Source: Rothia amarae (lineage in GTDB: Bacteria; Actinomycetota; Actinomycetes; Actinomycetales; Micrococcaceae). From it: a stretch of 64,000 nt of DNA. This document shows positions 18,683 through 26,923 of the stretch, piece by piece (within the stretch, counting starts at the first letter, position 1; the number at the start of each line of letters is the position of its first letter). The translations under genes and the position numbers were made by a program. The notes under the pieces are model-generated. The model searched no databases. It saw only the letters and a list, made by a program, of their open reading frames with translations, and had not been told where the DNA came from. Where the stretch lies: positions 1,178,001-1,242,000 of the forward strand of contig NZ_CP061538.1 of the NCBI RefSeq assembly GCF_014705945.2, written 5' to 3'.

Positions 18683-19531
18683 ATGAAGTGGGCGCAAATC
18701 AGACCGGAGCATGGGACTACTACGGCTGTCTGCCTGCTGGATGAGCGCGTCTTTGCATTTAACCGCACGCTCGATGACATGGTGGCGGAGGGGGAGCTAA
18801 ATGTGATTCACAGCCTTGGTGATGTTGAGAACGCAGGCGGAAAGGAGTTGCACGCTGATTGGAACGAGCTTCCTTTCACGCGACTGTTGACCCGGCCCGG
18901 CAAAATTCTCTGTGTGGGACTGAATTTTACCGACCACGCAGAAGAAGTTGGGGCACCTCTTCCTGAATATCCCACCATTTTTACCAAGTACTCCAACGCG
19001 CTCATAGGGCCCGGAGAGGATATTCAATTACCTGCTGAATCCAACAAAATCGACTGGGAAGTAGAGCTCTGCGCAGTAATCGGCGCATCCACTCGACGGG
19101 TTAGCCCGGAGGACGCTCGCGCATCCATCCTGGGATATACGATACTCAACGATATTTCGGTGCGCGACTGGCAAGGTAGAACCAGCGAATGGTTTCAGGG
19201 AAAAAACTGGGATAGAAGCACACCGTTTGGGCCAGCTATCGTCACGGCAGACTCGTTAGATCCCGCTGAAGGGCTTTCCATGCAGTGCAGCGTAGACGGA
19301 GTGCTCAGGCAAAACGGCACTACTGCCAACATGATTTTCAGTGCCGAAGAAGTCATATCCTATATCTCTACTTTTATGACGCTTGAACCCGGTGATCTGG
19401 TCGCTCTCGGCACACCGGCAGGAGTGGGGCTTTCGCTACGTCCTAGGCAGTGGCTGTCAGATGGACAAACGGTAACGTGCACTATCGAAGGGATTGGCAC
19501 TCTCGCCAACACATGTAGGGCAGAGAGCTAA
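18683..19531 (+). CDS. fumarylacetoacetate hydrolase (FAH) family protein
   Basis: A 282-residue member of the FAH family, which hydrolyses or decarboxylates 2-oxo acids using a divalent metal. The core begins at KILCVGLNFTDHAEEVG (about residue 73). Metal ligands are expected in DWEVELCAVIG and in the NDISVRDWQ segment. TPAGVGLSLRPRQWLSDG near the end matches the substrate-side loop. The N-terminal 70 residues form the usual beta-rich prefix. GAGGGAAGAA precedes ATG 18683. Members act in aromatic catabolism or as oxaloacetate decarboxylases; no pathway neighbours are present, so the substrate cannot be assigned. Confidence 0.9.
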   Translation: MKWAQIRPEHGTTTAVCLLDERVFAFNRTLDDMVAEGELNVIHSLGDVENAGGKELHADWNELPFTRLLTRPGKILCVGLNFTDHAEEVGAPLPEYPTIFTKYSNALIGPGEDIQLPAESNKIDWEVELCAVIGASTRRVSPEDARASILGYTILNDISVRDWQGRTSEWFQGKNWDRSTPFGPAIVTADSLDPAEGLSMQCSVDGVLRQNGTTANMIFSAEEVISYISTFMTLEPGDLVALGTPAGVGLSLRPRQWLSDGQTVTCTIEGIGTLANTCRAES

Positions 19532-19546
19532 ACTCTTTGGAGCGAA

Positions 19547-20602
19547 CTACTTCTTGGATGTAGGGCAACCGTACGCCGATGGGTTTTTAACACACGAATC
19601 TTCAACGTTTCCCGAAGTTACCCGCCAAATCTGCACGGTCTGTGGCGCCGACGTCCTATCCGACGTACCTGCAATCACCTGCCACGGACCGCCCGGCACA
19701 CGAAATTCACCGCGGAACGTTGTGGTGACTGTATAGGTGTAATCGCCAGGAGTTGAATATTGGTGGCTGGTTGGTGTCTTCACATCCCACTGCTCGGCTA
19801 CGGAATGGCCGGGATTGGTCGTAGTCACCACGGTGCCGTCGCCGTAGTTGAAAGTATATGAGACAGGAATCGCTTTGATTTCTACTTGTTCGCCCATCAC
19901 GTTTTGGGTGAAAGTCTGCTCACCCGACTGCGCGAAAATGTTGGTGTTGTAGTTCTTCAACGAGTGCGGTGCGTTATCCATGATCAAGGACGCCGGTTTG
20001 ATGGGCTGGTTCTCAAAATCTTCGGCAGAAACCGAAATCACGATGGGTTCTACTTCGATTTTCTCACCCGTTACCTCATCGACTACCACCACGGGTTCAC
20101 CTGCCGGGGCATTTGCGGGTATACACGCGAGGTTGCCTACCGCGTCCGTTTCAAATGAACCCGTACCCTCGGTTTCGCCCACCGGCAGAGGAATCGCGGT
20201 CATCCGACCGGCAGCGCCTTTGCCGCTGTTCGTCATGCACCCCTGACCTGCAAGGGTTCCACCCCGACGACCAGAACCATTCGACTGAGCATCATCGGAA
20301 GCGATGCGCGGGACGGTGGAGTCGGAGGTGTTGCGGCCAGGTTGAAGGCTTATTTTCTTGATAGCGTTACCCAATGAACTTCCGTCATACACCAAGTTTG
20401 TGGATTTTGTAGAGGTTTTCTTAAATCCGCTCTCGATTCTTCTCCAATTGTCGGAAGAATCAGAGCCTGAAATGCCAATTCCGTTGGTTGTGATATTCGC
20501 ACTAGTTGGGCTATCTGCTGCGTATCCTGGCGTCATGCCACAAAGCACAAATAACTCTAGAAGGAGTATGAGGGAAGTGGACCTCTTGCATACCACTCTC
20601 AT
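19547..20602 (-). CDS. secreted PKD-domain protein
   Basis: A 351-residue exported protein of unknown function. The signal peptide is MRVVCKRSTSLILLLELFVLCGM with a likely cut after GYAA. A Ser/Asn-rich spacer follows, then a PKD-like beta-sandwich near the C-terminus: YTFNYGDGTVVTTTNPGH and HQYSTPGDYTYTVTTT. Mature cysteines may form disulfides. The start at 20602 overlaps the stop of the upstream lipoprotein gene (ATGA), so the two are translationally coupled. PKD folds usually mediate protein or sugar contacts outside the cell. I recall similar proteins next to DUF6318 lipoproteins in Micrococcaceae but know no function. Confidence 0.8.
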   Translation of the reverse strand: MRVVCKRSTSLILLLELFVLCGMTPGYAADSPTSANITTNGIGISGSDSSDNWRRIESGFKKTSTKSTNLVYDGSSLGNAIKKISLQPGRNTSDSTVPRIASDDAQSNGSGRRGGTLAGQGCMTNSGKGAAGRMTAIPLPVGETEGTGSFETDAVGNLACIPANAPAGEPVVVVDEVTGEKIEVEPIVISVSAEDFENQPIKPASLIMDNAPHSLKNYNTNIFAQSGEQTFTQNVMGEQVEIKAIPVSYTFNYGDGTVVTTTNPGHSVAEQWDVKTPTSHQYSTPGDYTYTVTTTFRGEFRVPGGPWQVIAGTSDRTSAPQTVQIWRVTSGNVEDSCVKNPSAYGCPTSKK

Positions 20603-21330
20603 TGGTCGCCAACAATTTTTTGGTCGATAACGAACCACTCACCGGAATCGGAAAACTGTACTTTCAACTCATAGCCTGTTCCGTTATCTTCAGAAAGTTT
20701 ATACGCCTTATAGCGAGGTTCGCCTTCCCCCTTATCGACAATGAGCGCATCACCAGTTTCATAATTCATGGGTACAGCGTAAAACCCATCTCCAAGGCTC
20801 ACTGCTCCCGATGTACCCGCAGCTGGTTTAACGAGACCTCCAGCTATCCAACCTCCATCACGATATACTCCATCCCATACCGCAAAATTATCTACATATG
20901 TTTGAAAAGAACTTGCGGTGTGCTTACGAACTTCGGTTGTATCTCCAGTTTGAATTGCATAATTATTTAGGTCATTCCAGTAGTAAATGAACTTCTCCAT
21001 CGCCTCTGGCGTCTCAACGTCCATACCCTCTGGTTTTACGGGTTTAGGAACATTTTGGGCCGGACCGTGCTCGTCGGCTGGCTTATATTTTCCGTTCGTT
21101 GCATTTGATGAAGATTTCTCTGAGCTTGAAGCGGTTGCAGATTGATCTGGGTGTGCAGAAGAGTTCTGGGACGAAGAAGGACTCGTGCTGGCGGAAGTTG
21201 AACTGGAAGATGCTGTTGCATTTGCGTCAGACGACTCGCTATTTGAGCCACACCCCACGAAGAGGAGAGACGCGAGCAGCGCCGTGCTCGTCGTCGTCAG
21301 AAATTTAGAGGTGGGGAGTGAACGAGACAT
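20599..21330 (-). CDS. DUF6318-type lipoprotein
   Basis: A 243-residue surface lipoprotein. The signal has basic residues, then TTTSTALLASLLFVGC with the lipid Cys about 29 residues in. A Ser/Thr/Ala-rich linker of about 60 residues follows, typical of wall-spanning spacers. The folded part begins near PEAMEKFIYYWNDLNNYAIQTGDT, the DUF6318 signature, and ends FVIDQKIVGDQ. The start is set at 21330, where GAAAGG precedes the ATG; a longer frame back to 21534 lacks signal-like sequence. It is the first gene of a two-gene unit with the PKD protein, divergent from thrS. Confidence 0.82.
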   Translation of the reverse strand: MSRSLPTSKFLTTTSTALLASLLFVGCGSNSESSDANATASSSSTSASTSPSSSQNSSAHPDQSATASSSEKSSSNATNGKYKPADEHGPAQNVPKPVKPEGMDVETPEAMEKFIYYWNDLNNYAIQTGDTTEVRKHTASSFQTYVDNFAVWDGVYRDGGWIAGGLVKPAAGTSGAVSLGDGFYAVPMNYETGDALIVDKGEGEPRYKAYKLSEDNGTGYELKVQFSDSGEWFVIDQKIVGDQ

Positions 21331-21638
21331 CGAAATGCCTTTCAAGTAGAGCCAAACAGTATGTGTAGTTGCTCCACAGACTAGCCAATAACAAGCAAAC
21401 CGAGAATCGAACAAAATCACCGATTCAGGGCTACTAGGCAATATAACGGAATGTGAAGCGCCTCTCACACAAATGGGTACAGGAAAAACTTCAAAAACTT
21501 TTGCACCTGTGGATAACTCAAACGAAGACAACACCTTGAGCCTGCAGATAAACTAAGAAAGATTCGTACCCTCGTACCGTGCGAATAAACCGACAGCGTG
21601 CCCTTCGTACGGGTGCGCACCACTACAAAAGGAGACAG
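21331..21638. promoter_or_regulatory. divergent promoter region of thrS and the lipoprotein pair, with a DnaA-box-like site
   Basis: About 308 bp between two divergently transcribed genes. It contains TGTGGATAA (21508-21516), a perfect match to the DnaA box, and several A+T-rich segments. Direct repeats of TTCGTAC lie just before thrS (from 21562 and from 21604). No T-box sequence of the TGGNACC kind is visible, so threonyl-tRNA sensing by that route is not supported. Confidence 0.4.
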
Positions 21639-23654
21639 ATGTCTGTCGAAAATATTTCCGTAAGCGTATCCGGCGAAAACAAGAACGTTGAAGCTGGCAC
21701 CACTGCAGCGGACCTTTTTGCGGAAGACCGCGAAATCGTCGTCGCTCGAGTAAACGACGTGCTGGTGGATCTATCCCACACCCTTGCGGACGGCGATACC
21801 GTAGTTCCGGTATCTATCCATGAAGAAGACGGACTCAACGTGTTGCGCCACTCAGCTGCTCACGTGATGGCGCAGGCTGTGCAGGAATACCGCAAAGACT
21901 CCAAGCTCGGCATCGGTCCTTACATCACTGACGGTTTCTACTTTGACTTCGACGTCGAAGAACCCTTCACCCCCGAGGACCTCAAAAAACTTGAGAAGTC
22001 CATGATGAAAATTATCAAGTCGGGTCAGAAATTCCAGCGTCGCGTAGTTTCCCATGAAGAAGCTGTAGCTGAAATGGCAGATGAGCCTTACAAGCTAGAA
22101 CTTCTCAACCTGCAGCAGGGCCCGGGTTCTGGTGCTGAAGCCGCAGAAGGTGCGTCGCAGGAAGTCGGCGGCGGCGAAATCACCATCTATGACAACGTGA
22201 ATCCTAAGACCGGCGAAATTATCTGGAAAGATCTTTGCCGCGGACCTCACCTACCCAGCACCAAAATGATTGCAAACGGCTACGCTCTGATGCGTGCCGG
22301 CGGTGCATACTGGCGCGGTTCAGAAAAGAACCCCATGCTGCAGCGCATTTACGGTACCGCTTGGCCCACCAAGGATGAATTGGTTGCCTACAAGGAGCGC
22401 ATTGCTGAGGCAGAGCGTCGCGACCACCGCCGTCTGGGCGAAGAGCTCGATTTGTTCTCGTTCCCCAAGACCATTGGCCCCGGTCTTCCCGTCATTCACC
22501 CCAAGGGCGGCGTTATTCTGCGCGAAATGGAAGATTATGTGCGCGCACGCCACATTGAAGAGGGCTTTGAATATGTGAAGACCCCTCATATTTCCAAGGA
22601 AGATCTGTTCTACACTTCAGGACACTTGCCCTACTATGCTGACGGCATGTTCCCACCCATGGATCCCGATAACGGCGCTGCACTTTACCGTTTGAAGGCT
22701 ATGAATTGCCCCATGCATAATGAGATTTTCCGGTCACGCGGGCGTTCATACCGCGAGTTGCCCCTGCGTCTGTTCGAATTTGGCACCGTGTACCGCGACG
22801 AAAAGTCAGGCGTACTGCAGGGTTTGACCCGCGTTCGGATGATTACTCAGGACGATTCGCACAGCTATGTCACCAAAGAACAGGCGCCGGACGAAATTCG
22901 CCACCTGCTGAAGTTCATGCTGTCCCTTCTGGAAGATTTCGGTATGACCGACTTCTACCTAGAGCTTTCGACCCGCGATACCGAGGGCGATAAGAAAGAT
23001 AAGTTCATCGGTACCGATGAGCAGTGGGACGAGGCAACCAAGGTGCTTGAGGAGGTCGCGAAGTCGACCGGTCTTGAACTCGTGGCTGACCCCGGGGGAG
23101 CAGCTTTCTACGGTCCTAAGATTTCGGTTCAGGCAAAGGACGCGATTGGCCGTACCTGGCAGATGTCCACTGTGCAGTATGACTTCAACCAGCCTAAACG
23201 TTTCGGTTTGGAGTACCAGGCTTCGGACGGTTCCCGTCAGGAACCCGTGATGATTCACTCGGCTAAGTTCGGTTCGTTTGAACGATTCATGGGCGTGCTG
23301 ACCGAACACTATGCGGGTGCGTTCCCAGCTTGGTTGGCTCCGGTTCAGGTGATTGGTGTTCCCGTGGCTGAGGCGTTCAACGATTACATGGCTGAGGTTG
23401 CGCAGAAACTGCGTGCTGAGGGCATTCGCGTTGAGGTCGACTACGGTACTGACCGCTTCCCCAAAAAGATTCGTAATGCTTCGAAGGAGAAGGCACCCTT
23501 CATTCTCATTGCCGGGGGAGAGGACGCCGAAAACGGCGCGGTTTCATTCCGCTTCCGTGATGGCTCCCAGGAAAACGGCGTGAAGATTGACGACGCCGTC
23601 GCACGCATCGTGGAACACGTGCGTGGGCGTGTGAATAGCGATCCAGCTACTTAA
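21639..23654 (+). CDS. thrS: threonyl-tRNA synthetase
   Basis: Charges tRNA-Thr in the cytosol. The 671-residue protein has the standard order: TGS domain (about 1-65), the editing domain with [11 protein letters not shown] near 73 and CRGPHLPS near 205, the class II catalytic core, and an anticodon-binding domain from about 560. Core motif [21 protein letters not shown] carries the zinc Cys and motif 2 follows ([11 protein letters not shown]). The editing domain has a Gly/Ala-rich insert ([18 protein letters not shown]). AAAGGAGA fixes ATG 21639. In actinobacteria thrS is normally followed directly by a HIT-family gene; here an A+T-rich insertion separates them. Confidence 0.97.
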   Translation: MSVENISVSVSGENKNVEAGTTAADLFAEDREIVVARVNDVLVDLSHTLADGDTVVPVSIHEEDGLNVLRHSAAHVMAQAVQEYRKDSKLGIGPYITDGFYFDFDVEEPFTPEDLKKLEKSMMKIIKSGQKFQRRVVSHEEAVAEMADEPYKLELLNLQQGPGSGAEAAEGASQEVGGGEITIYDNVNPKTGEIIWKDLCRGPHLPSTKMIANGYALMRAGGAYWRGSEKNPMLQRIYGTAWPTKDELVAYKERIAEAERRDHRRLGEELDLFSFPKTIGPGLPVIHPKGGVILREMEDYVRARHIEEGFEYVKTPHISKEDLFYTSGHLPYYADGMFPPMDPDNGAALYRLKAMNCPMHNEIFRSRGRSYRELPLRLFEFGTVYRDEKSGVLQGLTRVRMITQDDSHSYVTKEQAPDEIRHLLKFMLSLLEDFGMTDFYLELSTRDTEGDKKDKFIGTDEQWDEATKVLEEVAKSTGLELVADPGGAAFYGPKISVQAKDAIGRTWQMSTVQYDFNQPKRFGLEYQASDGSRQEPVMIHSAKFGSFERFMGVLTEHYAGAFPAWLAPVQVIGVPVAEAFNDYMAEVAQKLRAEGIRVEVDYGTDRFPKKIRNASKEKAPFILIAGGEDAENGAVSFRFRDGSQENGVKIDDAVARIVEHVRGRVNSDPAT

Positions 23655-23702
23655 AATTTATTTATATTTGATTTTTCCTGAAAATTGTCTTAGTCAATGG
23701 TA

Positions 23703-23750
23703 AAATTGGCGTGATGATAACCATATGATTATCATCACGCCAATTTTTTA
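23703..23750 (+). terminator. 19-bp perfect hairpin with T-run, directly ahead of the AIPR gene
   Basis: Bases 23703-23721 are exactly complementary to 23730-23748, with loop CCATATGA and six T's at 23745-23750. It is the expected thrS terminator, about 50 bp after the stop. Only 14 bp separate it from the next ATG, so a transcript for that gene must start inside or before it. Confidence 0.85.
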
Positions 23751-23764
23751 TTTATGGAGGAATT

Positions 23765-25549
23765 ATGTCTCAATCAAATTTTTGGAATTATTTTAATAGT
23801 CGAGATGAATTATTGAAAAATAAAAATAAACACATCCGATGGAATGCTCTTGGGCTAATAGCTGCAGAAATGCGCTCTGATGTTGATGATATATTGCAGT
23901 TCGCAAATGAGTATCTCACGGACCATAGTAACGACCATAAATGTGATTTAGTATTTTTCGATAATGACTACAATAAATTAGTTATAGTTCAAAGCTATTA
24001 TTCACCTAATGGTAATGCTAACGATGAAGCAAATTCTAATAAAGCTTCCGATATGGTAGTTGCATCGAGCTGGTTGCTTGATGGAAACTTGCAAACAACT
24101 ACTGATAAATTGGAAAATCTTGCTAAAGAAGCCCGAGAAAAAATCCGTAACGGTGAAATTCAAGAAATAGAGCTATGGTATGTTCATAATTTTAAAGCAT
24201 CTGTAAATGTGCAACATTTTCTAGACGAAGCAAAACGCAACACTGACTCTCTACTTCGTGAAGTATATTCTAAATCCGACATTAATGTACGTGCAATTGA
24301 AATTGATCGAAGTCAGTTAGAAAAAGACTACGAACGCTTACAGTCTTCAATTCTTGTTTCGGATGAAAATGAATTTATGATTGCGGGAGGATTTGAATTA
24401 ATAAATGATAGTAAGTGGAAATCCTTTATTACTGCCGTTAGTCTTGAAGAATTAAAAGCATTTTGGCAAAAATATAAATTAGATTTATTGGCTCCAAATA
24501 TTAGAAATTTTTTAGGTATTAGGAAAAGTCAAAATAATATTAACTTTGGCATACAAAGAACATTGGAGCAACAACCAGAAAACTTTGCTATATATAACAA
24601 TGGGATTACTGTTTTAGTAAATGACTATGAAGTTAATGAAGACAATAAGAAAATACTTATACGTGGTGCTGGTATTGTAAATGGTGGTCAGACAACGGGT
24701 TCCATCGGGTCATATGAGGATAACTTTACGGTTGACGGTAATGTCATCGTAAGATTTATCAAAAGTACGGATAATAATATATTGGATAATATTATTAAAT
24801 ACAACAACACTCAGAATGTTGTTAAGCCTGCTGATTTTAGAAGTAACGATGAAATACAAAAGAATTTGAGAAAACAATTCGAAGAAACTTACTCGGAGGA
24901 AAATATAATTTATAACGGCGCTCGGCGAGGTGATGCGATTCGAAGAAATAGAGAAATTGTGGAAAAAACCCTGGATGATAAACTCGTTGCTCAATCTCTC
25001 GTAAGTTTTCATGGAGATCCAAATCTGGCCTATAATCGTTATAAATTTATATGGGAAAATGAAGAAAATTATCGACGGTATTTTAAAGAAATCACAGCAA
25101 GACATATTCTCTTTACATGCGGTTTATTGAAATCAATTGAAGAAACAAAAAATGCATTGTCAAACAAGGGGGTAGAGGGGCGGACCGAGCAAGAAGAAAA
25201 AGCTTATGGATTTCTTGTCAACAGAGGTTCACAAGTTTTACTTGCAACAGCAATATCTAACAGCTTAGAATCAATACTTGGTTCAAAGATTCACGACAAA
25301 AAAGCTTTGCATTTTGATATTAACATTTGCAAAACAATTAGTGATTCGGTAGATTTATGGACTCCAATTGTTCAAAATAGTATGAATTTTTATGATTTAC
25401 TTCTTATTGACAAGGCAGTTAGAATATCAAGTCGTGAAAATGTAAAAATCGCTCTTGAAAACTTTGATAGAAGTTACTCTACTTTGGTTGGTTTACGTAG
25501 AGATGATATGGTTGGAGACGACTTTATTAAAGCTGTTAAAGTGAATTAA
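23765..25549 (+). CDS. AIPR-family (abortive phage infection) protein
   Basis: A 594-residue protein of the AIPR family, whose founding members are linked to abortive phage infection. The AIPR core is recognisable from LLAPNIRNFLG (241-251), through YNNGITVLV (277-285), to IVNGGQTTGSI (304-314). The first 200 residues look like the restriction-endonuclease-like module common in the family: D61 in CDLVFFDND and the strand KLVIVQSYYS. The place where a catalytic Lys is usual (Q-x-K) reads QSYY. The start has a strong TGGAGGAA (23755-23762). The gene is strikingly A+T-rich, with codons such as AAT, TTA, ATA and AGA, unlike thrS or the HIT gene. It stands alone between them, so recent transfer is likely. 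Confidence 0.8.
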   Translation: MSQSNFWNYFNSRDELLKNKNKHIRWNALGLIAAEMRSDVDDILQFANEYLTDHSNDHKCDLVFFDNDYNKLVIVQSYYSPNGNANDEANSNKASDMVVASSWLLDGNLQTTTDKLENLAKEAREKIRNGEIQEIELWYVHNFKASVNVQHFLDEAKRNTDSLLREVYSKSDINVRAIEIDRSQLEKDYERLQSSILVSDENEFMIAGGFELINDSKWKSFITAVSLEELKAFWQKYKLDLLAPNIRNFLGIRKSQNNINFGIQRTLEQQPENFAIYNNGITVLVNDYEVNEDNKKILIRGAGIVNGGQTTGSIGSYEDNFTVDGNVIVRFIKSTDNNILDNIIKYNNTQNVVKPADFRSNDEIQKNLRKQFEETYSEENIIYNGARRGDAIRRNREIVEKTLDDKLVAQSLVSFHGDPNLAYNRYKFIWENEENYRRYFKEITARHILFTCGLLKSIEETKNALSNKGVEGRTEQEEKAYGFLVNRGSQVLLATAISNSLESILGSKIHDKKALHFDINICKTISDSVDLWTPIVQNSMNFYDLLLIDKAVRISSRENVKIALENFDRSYSTLVGLRRDDMVGDDFIKAVKVN

Positions 25550-25559
25550 TAATGTGTTC

Positions 25560-25593
25560 ACCCTCGATAATGGTTCGAACTATTATCGAGGGT
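25560..25593 (+). terminator. near-perfect 34-bp palindrome after the AIPR gene
   Basis: ACCCTCGATAAT (25560-25571) pairs with ATTATCGAGGGT (25582-25593), and the loop itself contains the palindrome GTTCGAAC. It starts 11 bp after the stop codon. It lacks a T-run but probably ends the AIPR transcript. Confidence 0.65.
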
Positions 25594-25828
25594 TGCTCGG
25601 CATGTTTTAACTCTGAGTAAAAAGTTTATTTTAATTTAAAATTATTAAAAAATGCTATATATTTCATAAATGTCGATACCTTTGATACATTTGATTTTAT
25701 TTTGTAATAATTTACGGATTTCAAATTAAATTCTCATGGATTTATCTGGATAAAAAGTTTACAAAATTATTTCGACTATTTTCGATTTAAATTGTATTAG
25801 TTGAATCTTGTTTATTAATTTATTCAGT
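25594..25828. other. A+T-rich intergenic sequence
   Basis: About 230 bp of very A+T-rich DNA with no credible frame. It matches the AIPR gene in composition and so appears to be part of the same insertion. The last three bases, AGT (25826-25828), are the left copy of the flanking duplication of the adjacent element. Confidence 0.55.
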
Positions 25829-26197
25829 GAGGCTTATTCAAAAGTAGGCACAAAATCCACACTCATCAACAAAAACAACGGTCTCACTAGTGGGACAATG
25901 AGAGTTAAATCTTCAACCAAATAACCTCAGCCGACTGGAAGAGCCTCAGCACCTCCCCCCCCCCCCGCCCCCCCCCCAAGCCTTGTAAATCTTGAAAGAC
26001 GCCTACGGATTTATAGGTTGTGAATAGGTTCATTCACTCTCGCCGTGCGGTGGTGGGGGAGGGGGGATTGCTCAGGTGAAAACTTGGCGGGTGTTGTATG
26101 CGGGGATTCGACAGCCGGTTGCCTAGTAAGGGCAGGAGTTTTCTGCGGTGAGGGAGTTGCTGTTTTATCTAGCTGGAGGAACTTTTGAATAAGCCTC
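25829..26197. mobile_element. 369-bp MITE-like element with perfect terminal inverted repeats
   Basis: The left end GAGGCTTATTCAAAAGT (25829-25845) is the exact reverse complement of the right end (26181-26197). AGT flanks both sides (25826-25828 and 26198-26200) as a 3-bp target duplication. The interior is clearly less A+T-rich than the flanks and has no transposase-like frame. It is therefore either a miniature inverted-repeat element or an insertion sequence that lost its interior. The 3-bp duplication and 17-bp ends would suit several DDE transposase families; none can be named from this alone. Confidence 0.75.
25955..25977 (+). repeat. poly-C tract interrupted by one G (C12-G-C10)
   Basis: Twelve C's (25955-25966), one G, then ten C's (25968-25977) inside the MITE-like element. 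Such tracts slip during replication and are also prone to sequencing or assembly error. No gene is in a position to be switched by it. Confidence 0.85.
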
Positions 26198-26200
26198 AGT

Positions 26201-26372
26201 AATATGTACTGTAAGTATTCCAAATTAATATGAAATTATTAATTTTCTAACTCGCTGGAGAGGGAGTTCGTCATAACTAAACATAAATATCCTCAGCTTG
26301 GAATCGAACGATTCAATTTCCACTCTACTGAGTCTTATTTCACTCTTTAACCAAGCCACGTAGAATATTTCT
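26201..26372. other. right flank of the insertion, leader of the HIT gene
   Basis: About 170 bp, A+T-rich at first and changing to normal composition near the HIT gene. A stretch at 26291-26340 read on the minus strand contains CTCAGTAGAG and GTTCGATTCC, which recall tRNA D- and T-arms but do not fold as such. No clear ribosome-binding site precedes the HIT start. Confidence 0.4.
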
Positions 26373-26921
26373 ATGGAAACTCCCGAATACACCACCGATG
26401 ACTTTGAACTTCCCGGCGTCCCCGATGCCTTTCAGCGACTGTGGACGCCGCATCGTCGCGCCTACACCAGCGGTGGGCAAAAGGACTATGACGAAAACAG
26501 CTGCCCTTTCTGCACAGCACCTTCGCGCTCAGACGAAGAATCACTCATCGTTCATCGTGGGGAACACGCCTTCGCTTTGCTGAACCTGTATCCCTACAAC
26601 CCTGGCCACCTATTGGTAGTCCCATACCGCCATATTCCTAACTATGACGACGCAACCGTTGAAGAAGCCAACGAAATCGCTGCCATCACGCAGACCGCGA
26701 TGGGAGTTCTCCGCACAACAAGCCGGGCGGCAGGGTTCAATATCGGTATGAATCAGGGAAAAATTGGGGGAGCGGGCATCGCCGACCACCTACACCAGCA
26801 CATTGTGCCGAGATGGTCAGGCGATACGAACTTCCTCCCGATTGTGGCAGGCACCAAGACCGTAACCCAGACTCTCAGCGAGATTCGCGCAATGCTGGCA
26901 GATGCATGGCCAGCCGCATAA
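26373..26921 (+). CDS. HIT-family nucleotide phosphorylase/hydrolase
   Basis: A 182-residue histidine-triad protein acting on nucleotide polyphosphates; the close mycobacterial relative Rv2613c acts on diadenosine tetraphosphate (recalled). The catalytic triad HLHQHIV lies near residue 139. CPFCTAPSRSDEESLIVHRGEHAFALLNLYPYNPGHLLVVPYRH is the typical N-terminal half, with its Cys pair. In M. tuberculosis the homologue directly follows thrS, so the intervening AIPR island here is an insertion into that old pair. It converges on the DUF2797 gene with 2 bp between the stops. Confidence 0.93.
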   Translation: METPEYTTDDFELPGVPDAFQRLWTPHRRAYTSGGQKDYDENSCPFCTAPSRSDEESLIVHRGEHAFALLNLYPYNPGHLLVVPYRHIPNYDDATVEEANEIAAITQTAMGVLRTTSRAAGFNIGMNQGKIGGAGIADHLHQHIVPRWSGDTNFLPIVAGTKTVTQTLSEIRAMLADAWPAA

Positions 26922-26923
26922 GA

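Noticed and set aside
21331-21638. T-box leader for thrS
   Set aside because: No TGGNACC-type T-box sequence and no antiterminator/terminator pair upstream of thrS.
26011-26223. Minus-strand frame of 70 codons inside and beyond the MITE-like element, considered as a transposase remnant
   Set aside because: Pro/Thr-rich sequence with no DDE or helix-turn-helix pattern, and it runs across the right terminal repeat.
26291-26340. tRNA fragment on the minus strand (CTCAGTAGAG ... GTTCGATTCC), possible integration site
   Set aside because: The D-arm- and T-arm-like pieces are adjacent with no anticodon arm between, and the T-stem cannot pair. It could be a decayed tRNA, but this cannot be supported from the sequence alone.
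23655-26372. Prophage or integrative element carrying the AIPR gene
   Set aside because: No integrase, structural or replication gene is present and no direct repeats bounding the island were found. Only a small insertion is supported.
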